Of a stretch of 64,000 nt of DNA, positions 41,708-49,183 are shown piece by piece (the stretch's first letter is position 1; every line of letters begins with the position of its first letter). The notes below the pieces were generated by a model. It did no database searches. It had not been told where the DNA came from and saw only the letters and a list, made by a program, of their open reading frames with translations. The DNA comes from Dethiobacter sp. (lineage in GTDB: Bacteria > Bacillota > Dethiobacteria > Dethiobacterales > Dethiobacteraceae), in NCBI GenBank assembly GCA_020725465.1, contig DYEY01000059.1:18252-82251 (forward strand), given 5' to 3'. The translations under genes were made by a program, and so were the position numbers.

Positions 41708-42379
41708 TTGAAACCAAGAATTGCCATCGACGGCCCCGCCGGCGCCGGCAAAAGTACTGTGGCCCGCGCCGTGGCCAGGCGGCTTAACCTGATTTATCTC
41801 GACACAGGCGCCATGTATCGTGCGCTTACAGTAGCCGCCCTGCGCCGTGACCTGGACCTTCACGACGACGGGGCCCTGGGAGAGCTGGCTGAATTGGTCC
41901 GCCTTGATATCAGGACCGAAGAAGCCACCGGGCGGAATCTTATCTTCCTGGACGGCGAAGACGTTACCGAAACCATCCGCCAACCCCTGGTGAGCAGGAA
42001 CGTTTCCTTTGTGGCCAAATCGCCCCCGGTGCGCCGCATTATGTCTGACCTGCAACGCCGGTTTGGCCAAAGGGGCGGCGTGGTAATGGACGGCCGCGAC
42101 ATCGGCACCCATGTCATGCCCGACGCGGAGTACAAGTTTTTTCTTACCGCCTCGCTGCCGGAGAGGGCGCGCCGGAGACGGGAGGAGCTGCTGGCCAAAG
42201 GGGAAGATATCAGCCTGGAACAGATGGCGGAGGAGATCGCCTCCAGGGACAAAATAGATTCAGAGAGGCAGTACGCCCCGCTCTGCAGGGCGGGTGATGC
42301 CGTGGAGATAGACACCACCGCCATGACAGCGGAAGAAGTGATCCAGGCCATAGTTGACAGGGTGAGGGAGAAAGAATAA
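41708..42379 (+). CDS. cmk: Cytidylate kinase
   Basis: 223 residues from the TTG at 41708, with 'ggaaagggg' 8 nt upstream. P-loop 'IDGPAGAGKSTVARAVA' at the N-terminus, 'YLDTGAMYRALT' and 'VMDGRDIGTHVMPDAEYKFFLTA' (in parts) are characteristic. It phosphorylates CMP and dCMP. First gene of the cmk-plsC-ispH/S1-fni series common in related Clostridia. Confidence 0.95.
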   Translation: MKPRIAIDGPAGAGKSTVARAVARRLNLIYLDTGAMYRALTVAALRRDLDLHDDGALGELAELVRLDIRTEEATGRNLIFLDGEDVTETIRQPLVSRNVSFVAKSPPVRRIMSDLQRRFGQRGGVVMDGRDIGTHVMPDAEYKFFLTASLPERARRRREELLAKGEDISLEQMAEEIASRDKIDSERQYAPLCRAGDAVEIDTTAMTAEEVIQAIVDRVREKE

Positions 42380-42398
42380 AAGGGAAGCAGGGGAGAGC

Positions 42399-42995
42399 TT
42401 GCTTTATACGGTTATCTGCCAGGCGTTCCGGATAATCTTCCGTTTCTTTTTCCGCTGGCGGCCGGAGGGCCGGGAAAACATTCCGGCCGAAGGGCCGGTT
42501 ATCCTCTGTTCCAACCACATCTCCTGGTGGGACCCGCCGCTGGTGGGCAGCCTGGCCTGGCCGCGCAAGGTGCATTTCATGGCCAAGGAGGAACTTTTCC
42601 GTTACCCGGTGTTCAGCGTGGTCCTGCCCAAAATACTGGCTTTTCCCGTGAAAAGAGACACCGCCGACAGGAGGGCCATCAGGACAGCCCTGGATGTGCT
42701 GAAAAAGGGCGGGGTGCTTGGCCTTTTCCCGGAAGGAACCCGCAGCAGGACCGGGGAGATGCTGCCGCCGCAGCCCGGAGTGGGCCTGATAACCCGGAAC
42801 AGCGGGGCGGTGGTGGTGCCGGTAGCCATCCACGGGCCTTACCGGCTGTTTGGGCCACTACGGATAACCATCGGCAGGCCGCTTGACTTTTCCCAATTCT
42901 CTGCAGAGAAAGCCAGGGCGGAAGTGCTGGAAGAAATCGCTGCGGCCATTATGTCCGAGATAGGCGGCATGCTTGCTTCGGCTCAAAGAAGGTGA
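42399..42995 (+). CDS. plsC: 1-acyl-sn-glycerol-3-phosphate acyltransferase
   Basis: 198 residues. The catalytic HX4D motif is 'NHISWWDPPLVG', followed by 'MAKEELFRYP' and 'GLFPEGTRSRTG', the glycerol-phosphate binding site. It transfers the second acyl chain to form phosphatidic acid at the inner membrane face. TTG start behind 'gcaggggagagc'; overlaps the next gene by 4 nt. Confidence 0.93.
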   Translation: MLYTVICQAFRIIFRFFFRWRPEGRENIPAEGPVILCSNHISWWDPPLVGSLAWPRKVHFMAKEELFRYPVFSVVLPKILAFPVKRDTADRRAIRTALDVLKKGGVLGLFPEGTRSRTGEMLPPQPGVGLITRNSGAVVVPVAIHGPYRLFGPLRITIGRPLDFSQFSAEKARAEVLEEIAAAIMSEIGGMLASAQRR

Positions 42996-45013
42996 TTATC
43001 CTGAAGATTGTGCTGGCTGAACAAGCCGGGTTTTGCGATGGTGTCAGGAAAGCGGTGGAAGGTGCCCTGGCGGCCGCGGGCGAGGGAGAGGTGTTCGCCC
43101 TGGGCCCCCTGGCCCATAACGAGGCCTTGCTGCGCGACCTGGCCAAGAGAGGTGTGGTTACAGTGGAGTCGCTGGACCAGGTGCCCGGCGGGTCCACAGT
43201 CATAATCCGGACTCACGGCGTTGCCCCCTCCGTTTACGGCGAAGCGGCCCGTCGTAACCTGCGCCTTATCGATGCCACCTGTCCTTACGTAAAAAAGCTC
43301 CAGCTGCTGGTGCAAAAACTGGTGGGTGAGGGGCAAGACGTGGTAATCGCCGGAGACCCCAATCACCCGGAAGTACAGGCGCTGGTGGCCTGGGGAGAGG
43401 GCAGGCCGCGGGTGGTGTCGGCTCCGGCGGAAGCTGAGAGGCTGGATTTGGGCGAACGGGTTGCCCTGGTGGCACAGACCACGCAGCGGCGGGATATAGT
43501 GGATGAAATTGGAGAAAAACTAAAAGCGAAAGTTCCGGCGGTTGAAATATACAACACAATATGTCAGGCGACGGCACGGCGCCAGGAAGAGGCCGCGCGT
43601 CTGGCCGGCCGGGTGGACGTGATGGTGGTGGTCGGAGGCAGGGAAAGCGCCAATACCGGGAAGCTGGCGGAAGTATGTTCCGCCCGGGGTGTAAAGACCA
43701 TACTGGTCGCCGAAGCCGGCGAGCTGGACATGAGCCAACTGGGACGGGCAAGAGTGGTCGGGGTTACCGCCGGGGCTTCAACCCCCGACTGGACGATAAA
43801 GGAGGTCATTGGTAAGATGGAAAACGAAAAGAACATGGCGGTACAGGAAGGCCGGGAGACAGTGGAAACGGAATACCCGGACCGGGGGTTCAGGGAATTT
43901 GCCGTGGGGGATGTGGTCAGGGGAGTTGTGGTCAAAGTAGACGATAATGAAGCCTTAGTGGATATCGGTTACAAGAGCGAGGGAATACTCCCCCGCCAGG
44001 AAGTGATAACCGGAACTGACCAGGCGCTTTCCCAGGTGCTGCAGCCGGGTCAGGAGCTGGAGCTGGTGGTCAGGAACGTGAACCACCAGGAAGGCAAAAT
44101 CCTGCTTTCCCGTAGAATTATAGAGAGAAAACTCAGGTGGCAGGAACTGGAGAAAGCCTTCAGTGAAGGGACCGTCCTCACCGGCAGGGTGAAAGAAACG
44201 GTACCGGCCGGCATGGTTATTGACCTGGGCGGTGGCTTTGAAGGGTTTATGCCCGGGTCCATGGTAGACGTGCGCTATATCCCCGACTTCTCCGGTTTCT
44301 TAAACCAGGAGATTTCCTTCAAGGTAATTGAGTTGAGGCGGGAAAAGGAGAAGGTGATTCTTTCCCGCAAAAAGGTGCTGGAAGAGGCAGCTGCCCGTGA
44401 AAAGGAAGAAACGCTGAAATCCCTGCAAAACGGCCAGATTATCCGCGGCACCGTCAAGCGCCTCACCAACTTCGGCGCCTTTGTGGATGTGGGCGGTATC
44501 GACGGTCTGATCCATATTTCGGAGATTTCCTGGCACCGTATAGAACACCCCTCCGAAGTGCTTTCCGTCGGTGACGAGATTAATGTCAAGGTGATCGAAG
44601 TGGTCCCGGAACGCGAGCGTATCGGCCTTTCCCTGCGCCAGGCGCAGCCCGACCCCTGGAGCGAAATTGCCAGGAAATTCAAGCCCGGCGATATAACAGA
44701 GGGCAAGGTGACAAGGCTGGTCAGCTTCGGCGCCTTTGTGGAACTTATCCCCGGGGTGGAGGGCTTGGTCCACATCTCGCAGATGGCCGGTTTCCATGTC
44801 AAGCAGGCCTCGGAGGTGGCAAAGGAAGGCCAGACGGTGAAGGTTAAAATCCTTGATATCAACCCGGAAGCCAAGCGGGTCAGCCTGAGCATGCGGGAAG
44901 CCAACCCCAGGCCCAAAAAAGAATCGGCCAGACAGGAACATATAGACCCGGGCAGCAGCCTCACCCTGGGTGATGTATTCGGGGGATTGTTTGACCGGGA
45001 AAAGGGAGAGTAA
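42992..45013 (+). CDS. ispH: IspH - ribosomal protein S1-like fusion
   Basis: 673 residues. Residues 1 to about 280 are 4-hydroxy-3-methylbut-2-enyl diphosphate reductase with the three cluster Cys at 15, 97 and 191 ('AGFCDGVRKAVEGA', 'IDATCPYVKK', 'NTICQATARRQEE'). From about 300 to 645 there are four S1 RNA-binding repeats ('GDVVRGVVVKVDDNEALVDIG' in parts, 'GRVKETVPAGMVIDLGGGFEGF' in parts, and two canonical 'NFGAFVDVGGIDGLIHISE'-like units). IspH makes IPP and DMAPP in the MEP pathway; the S1 part is used in translation initiation. This fusion is known in several Clostridia. GTG start. Confidence 0.95.
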   Translation: MIILKIVLAEQAGFCDGVRKAVEGALAAAGEGEVFALGPLAHNEALLRDLAKRGVVTVESLDQVPGGSTVIIRTHGVAPSVYGEAARRNLRLIDATCPYVKKLQLLVQKLVGEGQDVVIAGDPNHPEVQALVAWGEGRPRVVSAPAEAERLDLGERVALVAQTTQRRDIVDEIGEKLKAKVPAVEIYNTICQATARRQEEAARLAGRVDVMVVVGGRESANTGKLAEVCSARGVKTILVAEAGELDMSQLGRARVVGVTAGASTPDWTIKEVIGKMENEKNMAVQEGRETVETEYPDRGFREFAVGDVVRGVVVKVDDNEALVDIGYKSEGILPRQEVITGTDQALSQVLQPGQELELVVRNVNHQEGKILLSRRIIERKLRWQELEKAFSEGTVLTGRVKETVPAGMVIDLGGGFEGFMPGSMVDVRYIPDFSGFLNQEISFKVIELRREKEKVILSRKKVLEEAAAREKEETLKSLQNGQIIRGTVKRLTNFGAFVDVGGIDGLIHISEISWHRIEHPSEVLSVGDEINVKVIEVVPERERIGLSLRQAQPDPWSEIARKFKPGDITEGKVTRLVSFGAFVELIPGVEGLVHISQMAGFHVKQASEVAKEGQTVKVKILDINPEAKRVSLSMREANPRPKKESARQEHIDPGSSLTLGDVFGGLFDREKGE

Positions 45014-45016
45014 GGG

Positions 45017-46048
45017 ATGTCCCGCCAGGCCAGAAAACTGGAACACCTGTGGCACGCCGTACGCTCGGAACCGGCCAGTGCCGATTTCTCTGACATAGGC
45101 CTGGTCCATAACTGCCTGCCGGAAACCTGCTTTGACACCCTGGATCTTTCCACCCAGGTGGCCGGCATCGCCCTTAAGTCTCCGCTCTTTATCAATGCCA
45201 TTACCGGCGGCGTGGAAGACGCCGAAGAGATAAACCGTGAGCTGGCCCTGGCAGCGCGGGAATGCGGCCTGGCTTTTGCCGTGGGTTCGCAGATGGCCGC
45301 CCTGGAGGATCCGCTTTACGAGCGCACCTTCAGGGTGGTGCGAGAAGCCTGCCCGGACGGTGTGGTTTTTGCCAACATCGGCGCCTATGCCGACCCGGAA
45401 ATGGCCCGGCGGGCCGTGGCCATGGTGGCGGCAGACGCCCTGCAGGTGCACCTCAATGTGCCCCAGGAACTGATGATGGCGGAGGGAGACAGCGACTTCC
45501 GGGGCTACCGGGAGAGGCTGGAAGATATTGTGCTTACCTCGGAGGTCCCGGTCATTGTTAAGGAAGTGGGTTTCGGCGTGGCAAGGGAACAGGCCGCCCT
45601 TTTCCAGGCAATGGGCGTGGCGGCCATCGACGTGGGAGGCAAGGGCGGCACCAACTTCTTGCAGATAGAAAAACGGCGCGCCCACCTGAAGACCAATGAA
45701 GACCTGCTGGAATGGGGCATTCCCACCGCCATAACCATACTGGAAGCCGCCGCCGGCGCCCCGGACCTGGACATTATCGCCTCCGGCGGCGTCAACACCG
45801 GAGTGCTGGCCGCCAAAGCGCTGGCCCTGGGCGCGAGCGCCGTAGGCATCGCCGGCCTGGCTGTCAAGATTCTGCTCTCGGAAGGCCGGGAGGTGCTGGT
45901 GCAAAGGCTCCGCAACATTGAATGGGAACTGAAAACGGTTATGGCCATGACCGGCGCCGCTTCCATAAAAGACCTCCGCGCCGTCCCGGTGGTTATCACG
46001 GGGAAAACCCGGGAGTGGCTTGCCGCCCGCGGCATAACGGCAAAGTAA
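45017..46048 (+). CDS. fni: Isopentenyl-diphosphate delta-isomerase, type 2
   Basis: 343 residues, FMN-dependent TIM-barrel isomerase. 'INAITGGVEDAEEINRELA', 'FAVGSQMAALEDP', 'QVHLNVPQEL', 'VKEVGFGVAREQA' and 'VGGKGGTNFLQIE' follow the type-2 IDI pattern, with 'ASGGVNTGVLAAKALALGA' near the phosphate site. It interconverts IPP and DMAPP. Starts 3 nt after the ispH-S1 gene, so isoprenoid functions are co-expressed. Confidence 0.95.
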   Translation: MSRQARKLEHLWHAVRSEPASADFSDIGLVHNCLPETCFDTLDLSTQVAGIALKSPLFINAITGGVEDAEEINRELALAARECGLAFAVGSQMAALEDPLYERTFRVVREACPDGVVFANIGAYADPEMARRAVAMVAADALQVHLNVPQELMMAEGDSDFRGYRERLEDIVLTSEVPVIVKEVGFGVAREQAALFQAMGVAAIDVGGKGGTNFLQIEKRRAHLKTNEDLLEWGIPTAITILEAAAGAPDLDIIASGGVNTGVLAAKALALGASAVGIAGLAVKILLSEGREVLVQRLRNIEWELKTVMAMTGAASIKDLRAVPVVITGKTREWLAARGITAK

Positions 46049-46058
46049 CGCATGTACG

Positions 46059-46128
46059 GGCATGTCACGGGGACGGGGGAACTGACACCCAAAGGCATGT
46101 CACGGGGACGGGGGAACTGACACCCAAA
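46059..46128 (+). repeat. Two tandem 35-bp copies of a REP-like element
   Basis: Units at 46059-46093 and 46094-46128 are identical over the core (beginning 'ggcatgtcacggggacggg' and ending 'aactgacacccaaa'). Each unit has imperfect TGTCA/TGACA ends and could form a stem. A related pair in the opposite orientation lies at 46471-46550, on the other side of the small monooxygenase gene. Confidence 0.85.
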
Positions 46129-46145
46129 AATGAGGAGGCATTGTA

Positions 46146-46430
46146 ATGGTATATATTTATGCCAGATTGAAGGCGAAGCCAGGCCGGGAACAATATCTGG
46201 CCGAAGAGTGCGCCCGGCTGGCAAAGATAGTCAGGGAAAATGAAAAAGACTGCCTGGCCTATTTCCCCTGTGTTGCCATCGAAGATACCTCCGTTATTGT
46301 TTTCGTGGAAAAGTATAAGGACAGTGCTGCTTTTGATTACCACAGGCAGACGCCCTACCTTAAAGAATTCAGGGAAAGAACGGGGGACGCCCTGGCTGAA
46401 CCAACTGTGATTGAGAGGTTTGAGGATTAG
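46146..46430 (+). CDS. Putative quinol monooxygenase, ABM domain
   Basis: 94 residues, dimeric ferredoxin-like (antibiotic biosynthesis monooxygenase) fold: 'YIYARLKAKPGREQYLAEE' at the N-terminus and 'VFVEKYKDSAAFDYHRQTPYLKEF' (in parts). YgiN-like relatives act on quinols or small ketones, but many are of unknown role. It starts behind 'aatgaggaggcattgta', stands alone, and is bracketed by REP-like repeats and followed by a terminator. Confidence 0.8.
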   Translation: MVYIYARLKAKPGREQYLAEECARLAKIVRENEKDCLAYFPCVAIEDTSVIVFVEKYKDSAAFDYHRQTPYLKEFRERTGDALAEPTVIERFED

Positions 46431-46442
46431 GAGGATAAGACT

Positions 46443-46467
46443 GCCGGCCTGAGGGCCGGCTTTTTTT
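46443..46467 (+). terminator. Intrinsic terminator after the ABM gene
   Basis: GCCGGCC and GGCCGGC arms (46443-46460) with a tight loop, followed by seven T (46461-46467). Confidence 0.9.
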
Positions 46468-46470
46468 AAG

Positions 46471-46550
46471 GTGTCACCTCCCCCGTCCCCCTGACACGCC
46501 CCTGACACGCTTGAAACGCCAGGGTGTCACCTCCCCCGTCCCCCTGACAC
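46471..46550 (-). repeat. Two copies of the REP-like element, inverted relative to 46059-46128
   Basis: Identical 27-nt units at 46471-46497 and 46524-46550, each with GTGTCA and TGACAC ends and the C-rich core 'cctcccccgtccccc'. A truncated piece ('cctgacacgc') lies between them. On the minus strand they match the upstream repeats over the 'ggggacggggga' core. Confidence 0.85.
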
Positions 46551-46567
46551 GCCCCGGCCGTGTATGG

Positions 46568-46595
46568 CGAAAATAATTTTTGTATCGTGAAAATC
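46568..46595 (+). promoter_or_regulatory. 28-nt motif shared with 34308-34335
   Basis: Second copy of the element found before the NuoF-like cluster, differing at only three positions. Here it ends 7 nt before the -35 box of the promoter for the second glutamate-synthase-like gene, a good position for an activator or UP-like element. Confidence 0.6.
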
Positions 46596-46602
46596 AAAAG
46601 CA

Positions 46603-46632
46603 TTGCTAAAAGCCCATCCTCTTTGTTATAAT
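46603..46632 (+). promoter_or_regulatory. Sigma-A-type promoter of the second GltB-like gene
   Basis: TTGCTA (46603-46608), an 18-nt spacer and a perfect TATAAT (46627-46632). The coding start is about 87 nt downstream. Confidence 0.7.
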
Positions 46633-46718
46633 CAGTGACAATAAAATAAAAATGTATTTCGATATGCGAAATACATAGGCAGACATGAATGAGAAAAATC
46701 AGGGAGGAATCGGGTACG

Positions 46719-48335
46719 ATGACGTACAGCAAAGGCATTAACGCCAGTGGAGCAACAGGCACCAGGAACAGGACACCGGGGAGCATTTCACCGTTCAGCG
46801 GTCTTTGCACCAACTGCCAGGAGGGGTGCCCGGGCTTCTGTGAAGTGGGAAGGTCGGCCCTGAGGGGCAGGGAGGTGCTTTACCCGGGTCCGTTCGGTAA
46901 AAGCACATTTGCGGCGGAGAAAGACTATCCGGTGGATTTATCACATTTTAATATCATGGGTACAGCGGTGGGCGCACAGGGTATCGCAGCTGACAGTGAT
47001 ACGGCGGTTTTCGGCAACGTCAGCCTGGAGACGGCGGTGGGCGCCGATAAGGGGATTAGGCTGCGCCTGCCTTTAATGGTTCCCGGTATGGGTTCCACCG
47101 ACGTGGCCAGGGATAACTGGTACGACCTGGCCATAGGCTGCGCCATTTCCGGTATCACTTTAACGGTAGGTGAAAACGTCTGCGGCATGGACCCGGAGTC
47201 GGAGTACAAAAACGGCCGTGTGGTGCACTCGCCGGCCATGGTGGCCCGGATCAGGCCTTTTATGGACTGGCAGAACGGATATGGCACAATCGTGGTGCAG
47301 GAAAACGTCGAAGATAACCGCTCCGGCGTGCTGGAGTACGTTATTGAAAAACTGGGCGTCACTGCGGTGGAGCTGAAGTGGGGGCAGGGCGCCAAGAATA
47401 TCGGCGGTGAGGTGAAACTGCCCAACATAGAGCGGGCGCGGGAGTTGAAAAACCGCGGCTATATTGTTCATCCCGACCCGGATGATCCGGAAGTAATTGA
47501 GCTTTATAACGCGGGCACTTTTAAGGAATTCGAGCGCCATTCCCGGGTGGGAATGGTCACTGAAGAAGGGTTCCACAGGAGGGTGGAGGAACTGCGGTCC
47601 GCCGGCGCCAGATACATTTTCCTGAAAACAGGTGCTTACCGCCCGGCTGACCTGGCGCGGGCCGTCAAGTTCGCCTCCGATGCCAGGGTGGACGTGCTGA
47701 CGGTGGACGGCGCCGGCGGCGGTACCGGCATGTCGCCCTGGCGGATGATGAACGAGTGGGGCATCCCCACCGTGTATCTCAGCAGCCTGCTTTATGAGTA
47801 CCTGAACCGCCTGAGAAGCCAGGGCCGCTATATACCAAGCATCTGCATAGCCGGTGGCTTTGCTCTGGAAGACCAGATGTACAAAGGCCTGGCGCTGGCT
47901 GCGCCTTATGTGAGCGCCATCGGCATGGCCCGTTCGCCCCTGACCGCGGTGATGGTGGGCAAGACTGTGGGCAGGATGATCAGCGAAGGCAAACTGACCG
48001 CTGACCTGCGCAAATACGGTGAGTCGGCGGAGCAAATATTTGCTGCCAACCATAAGCTGAAAGCCAGGTACGGAGCCGATTTTAAGAAAATACCGCCCGG
48101 AGCGGTGGGACTTTACACCTACGTGGACCGCCTGGCCACCGGCCTGCAGCAGCTGATGTGTGGCGCGCGCAAGTTTGCCGTGGGCTATATCTCCAGGGAC
48201 GACCTGGTGTCTCTGACTCCGGAAGGCGCCGCTGTTACCGGCATACCGCATGTGCTGGAAGCAGACCGGTTCGAAGTGGATACCATCCTGGGTCCGGCTC
48301 CGCGGGAACTGCGCCTGGCGTGGCAGGCCAGGTAA
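46719..48335 (+). CDS. Glutamate-synthase-like FMN protein, copy 2
   Basis: 538 residues, similar along its whole length to the protein at 37253. It keeps the N-terminal C30-x2-C33-x3-C37-x3-C41 motif ('SGLCTNCQEGCPGFCEVG'), 'KWGQGAKNIGGEVK', 'TVDGAGGGTGMSPWRMMNEW' and 'QQLMCGARKF'. As in copy 1 there is no glutaminase or GXGXG domain. No NADH-module genes adjoin it, so it may share the NuoEFG-like proteins of the other cluster or act alone. ATG at 46719 aligns with the start of copy 1 and has 'agggaggaat' upstream; a start at 46689 would add ten residues. Confidence 0.85.
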   Translation: MTYSKGINASGATGTRNRTPGSISPFSGLCTNCQEGCPGFCEVGRSALRGREVLYPGPFGKSTFAAEKDYPVDLSHFNIMGTAVGAQGIAADSDTAVFGNVSLETAVGADKGIRLRLPLMVPGMGSTDVARDNWYDLAIGCAISGITLTVGENVCGMDPESEYKNGRVVHSPAMVARIRPFMDWQNGYGTIVVQENVEDNRSGVLEYVIEKLGVTAVELKWGQGAKNIGGEVKLPNIERARELKNRGYIVHPDPDDPEVIELYNAGTFKEFERHSRVGMVTEEGFHRRVEELRSAGARYIFLKTGAYRPADLARAVKFASDARVDVLTVDGAGGGTGMSPWRMMNEWGIPTVYLSSLLYEYLNRLRSQGRYIPSICIAGGFALEDQMYKGLALAAPYVSAIGMARSPLTAVMVGKTVGRMISEGKLTADLRKYGESAEQIFAANHKLKARYGADFKKIPPGAVGLYTYVDRLATGLQQLMCGARKFAVGYISRDDLVSLTPEGAAVTGIPHVLEADRFEVDTILGPAPRELRLAWQAR

Positions 48336-48348
48336 CCGGAAAAAACAG

Positions 48349-48383
48349 GAGAGCCTTAAAACTAAGGCTCTCTTTCATTTTTT
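48349..48383 (+). terminator. Intrinsic terminator after the second GltB-like gene
   Basis: GAGAGCCTT (48349-48357) pairs with AAGGCTCTC (48364-48372), then the T-rich 'tttcatttttt'. Confidence 0.88.
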
Positions 48384-48475
48384 AGGAGCCTGTGCCTCCG
48401 CATAAACCACCTTGTTTCGGTTACTCTAAATATGTCAGGCAGGTGTTCAATTGCTGAATCTGGAGGTGAATAGCT

Positions 48476-49183
48476 TTGACCATAGGGATGATTGTTTTGG
48501 TTGCGGCTGCTATCCTGATTTACCTTGGGGTGGCGCAACGGGTACTGGACAGGCTGCGCCTGACGGACAAAGCGGCCCTGATCTTCGTAGCTGCCCTGAT
48601 AGCAGGGGGATTTCTTCCGGACATCCCGCTATCGGACAACGTGTCGGTGAATATCGGCGGCGCCCTGGTGCCGTTGGCACTGGCTGTCTACCTGATCGCC
48701 CGGGCGGGCACGGCCAGGGAAAAATCCCGGGCCGTGGTGGCAGCTCTGATTACTTCGGTTGTGGTCTATGCCGCCATGAAAATTATGCCCCTGGAACCCA
48801 CTTACAACTTCTTCCTTGACCCCATCTACACCTTTGCCATCATCGCCGGCGTGGTGGGCTACCTGGCGGGCCGTTCCCGCCGCTCCGCTTTTGTGGCCGG
48901 TTCGATGGGCCTTTTATTAACCGACATATACTCCCGGATAGAAATCGCCATCCGGGGCGGCTCAGGCAGGATGACCATCGGCGGCGCCGGTGTCTTTGAC
49001 AGCATTATCATCGGCGGTATCCTGGCGCTGCTTCTGGCTGAGGTTATTGGTGAGACCAGGGAACGGGTACAGGGAGGGCCTTCAAAGGACCGGCCCGAAG
49101 CGTTGCGCCGGGGCCTTTCCGACGAGGAACTGGCGGAAGAGTTGGACCGGGAAGCGAAGGAGGGGGACGACGAAGATGAATAG
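48476..49183 (+). CDS. Polytopic membrane protein, DUF1614-like
   Basis: 235 residues with six to seven hydrophobic segments and a long acidic tail ('EELAEELDREAKEGDDEDE'). 'LTDKAALIFVAALIAGGFLPDIPL' (in parts) followed by 'VSVNIGGALVPLALAVYL' fits DUF1614, a family common in spore-forming Clostridia. Function unknown. TTG start behind 'tggaggtgaatagct'. It overlaps the SpoIIP gene by 8 nt, which suggests a sporulation link. Confidence 0.65.
   Translation: MTIGMIVLVAAAILIYLGVAQRVLDRLRLTDKAALIFVAALIAGGFLPDIPLSDNVSVNIGGALVPLALAVYLIARAGTAREKSRAVVAALITSVVVYAAMKIMPLEPTYNFFLDPIYTFAIIAGVVGYLAGRSRRSAFVAGSMGLLLTDIYSRIEIAIRGGSGRMTIGGAGVFDSIIIGGILALLLAEVIGETRERVQGGPSKDRPEALRRGLSDEELAEELDREAKEGDDEDE

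Noticed and set aside
44300..46063. 587-codon open frame on the minus strand opposite ispH-S1 and fni
   Set aside because: Complement of two strongly conserved genes; no recognisable protein features.
46059..46550. Repeat pairs considered as a CRISPR array
   Set aside because: Only two units per side, no unique spacers between the tandem units, units are near-palindromic, and no cas genes are present.
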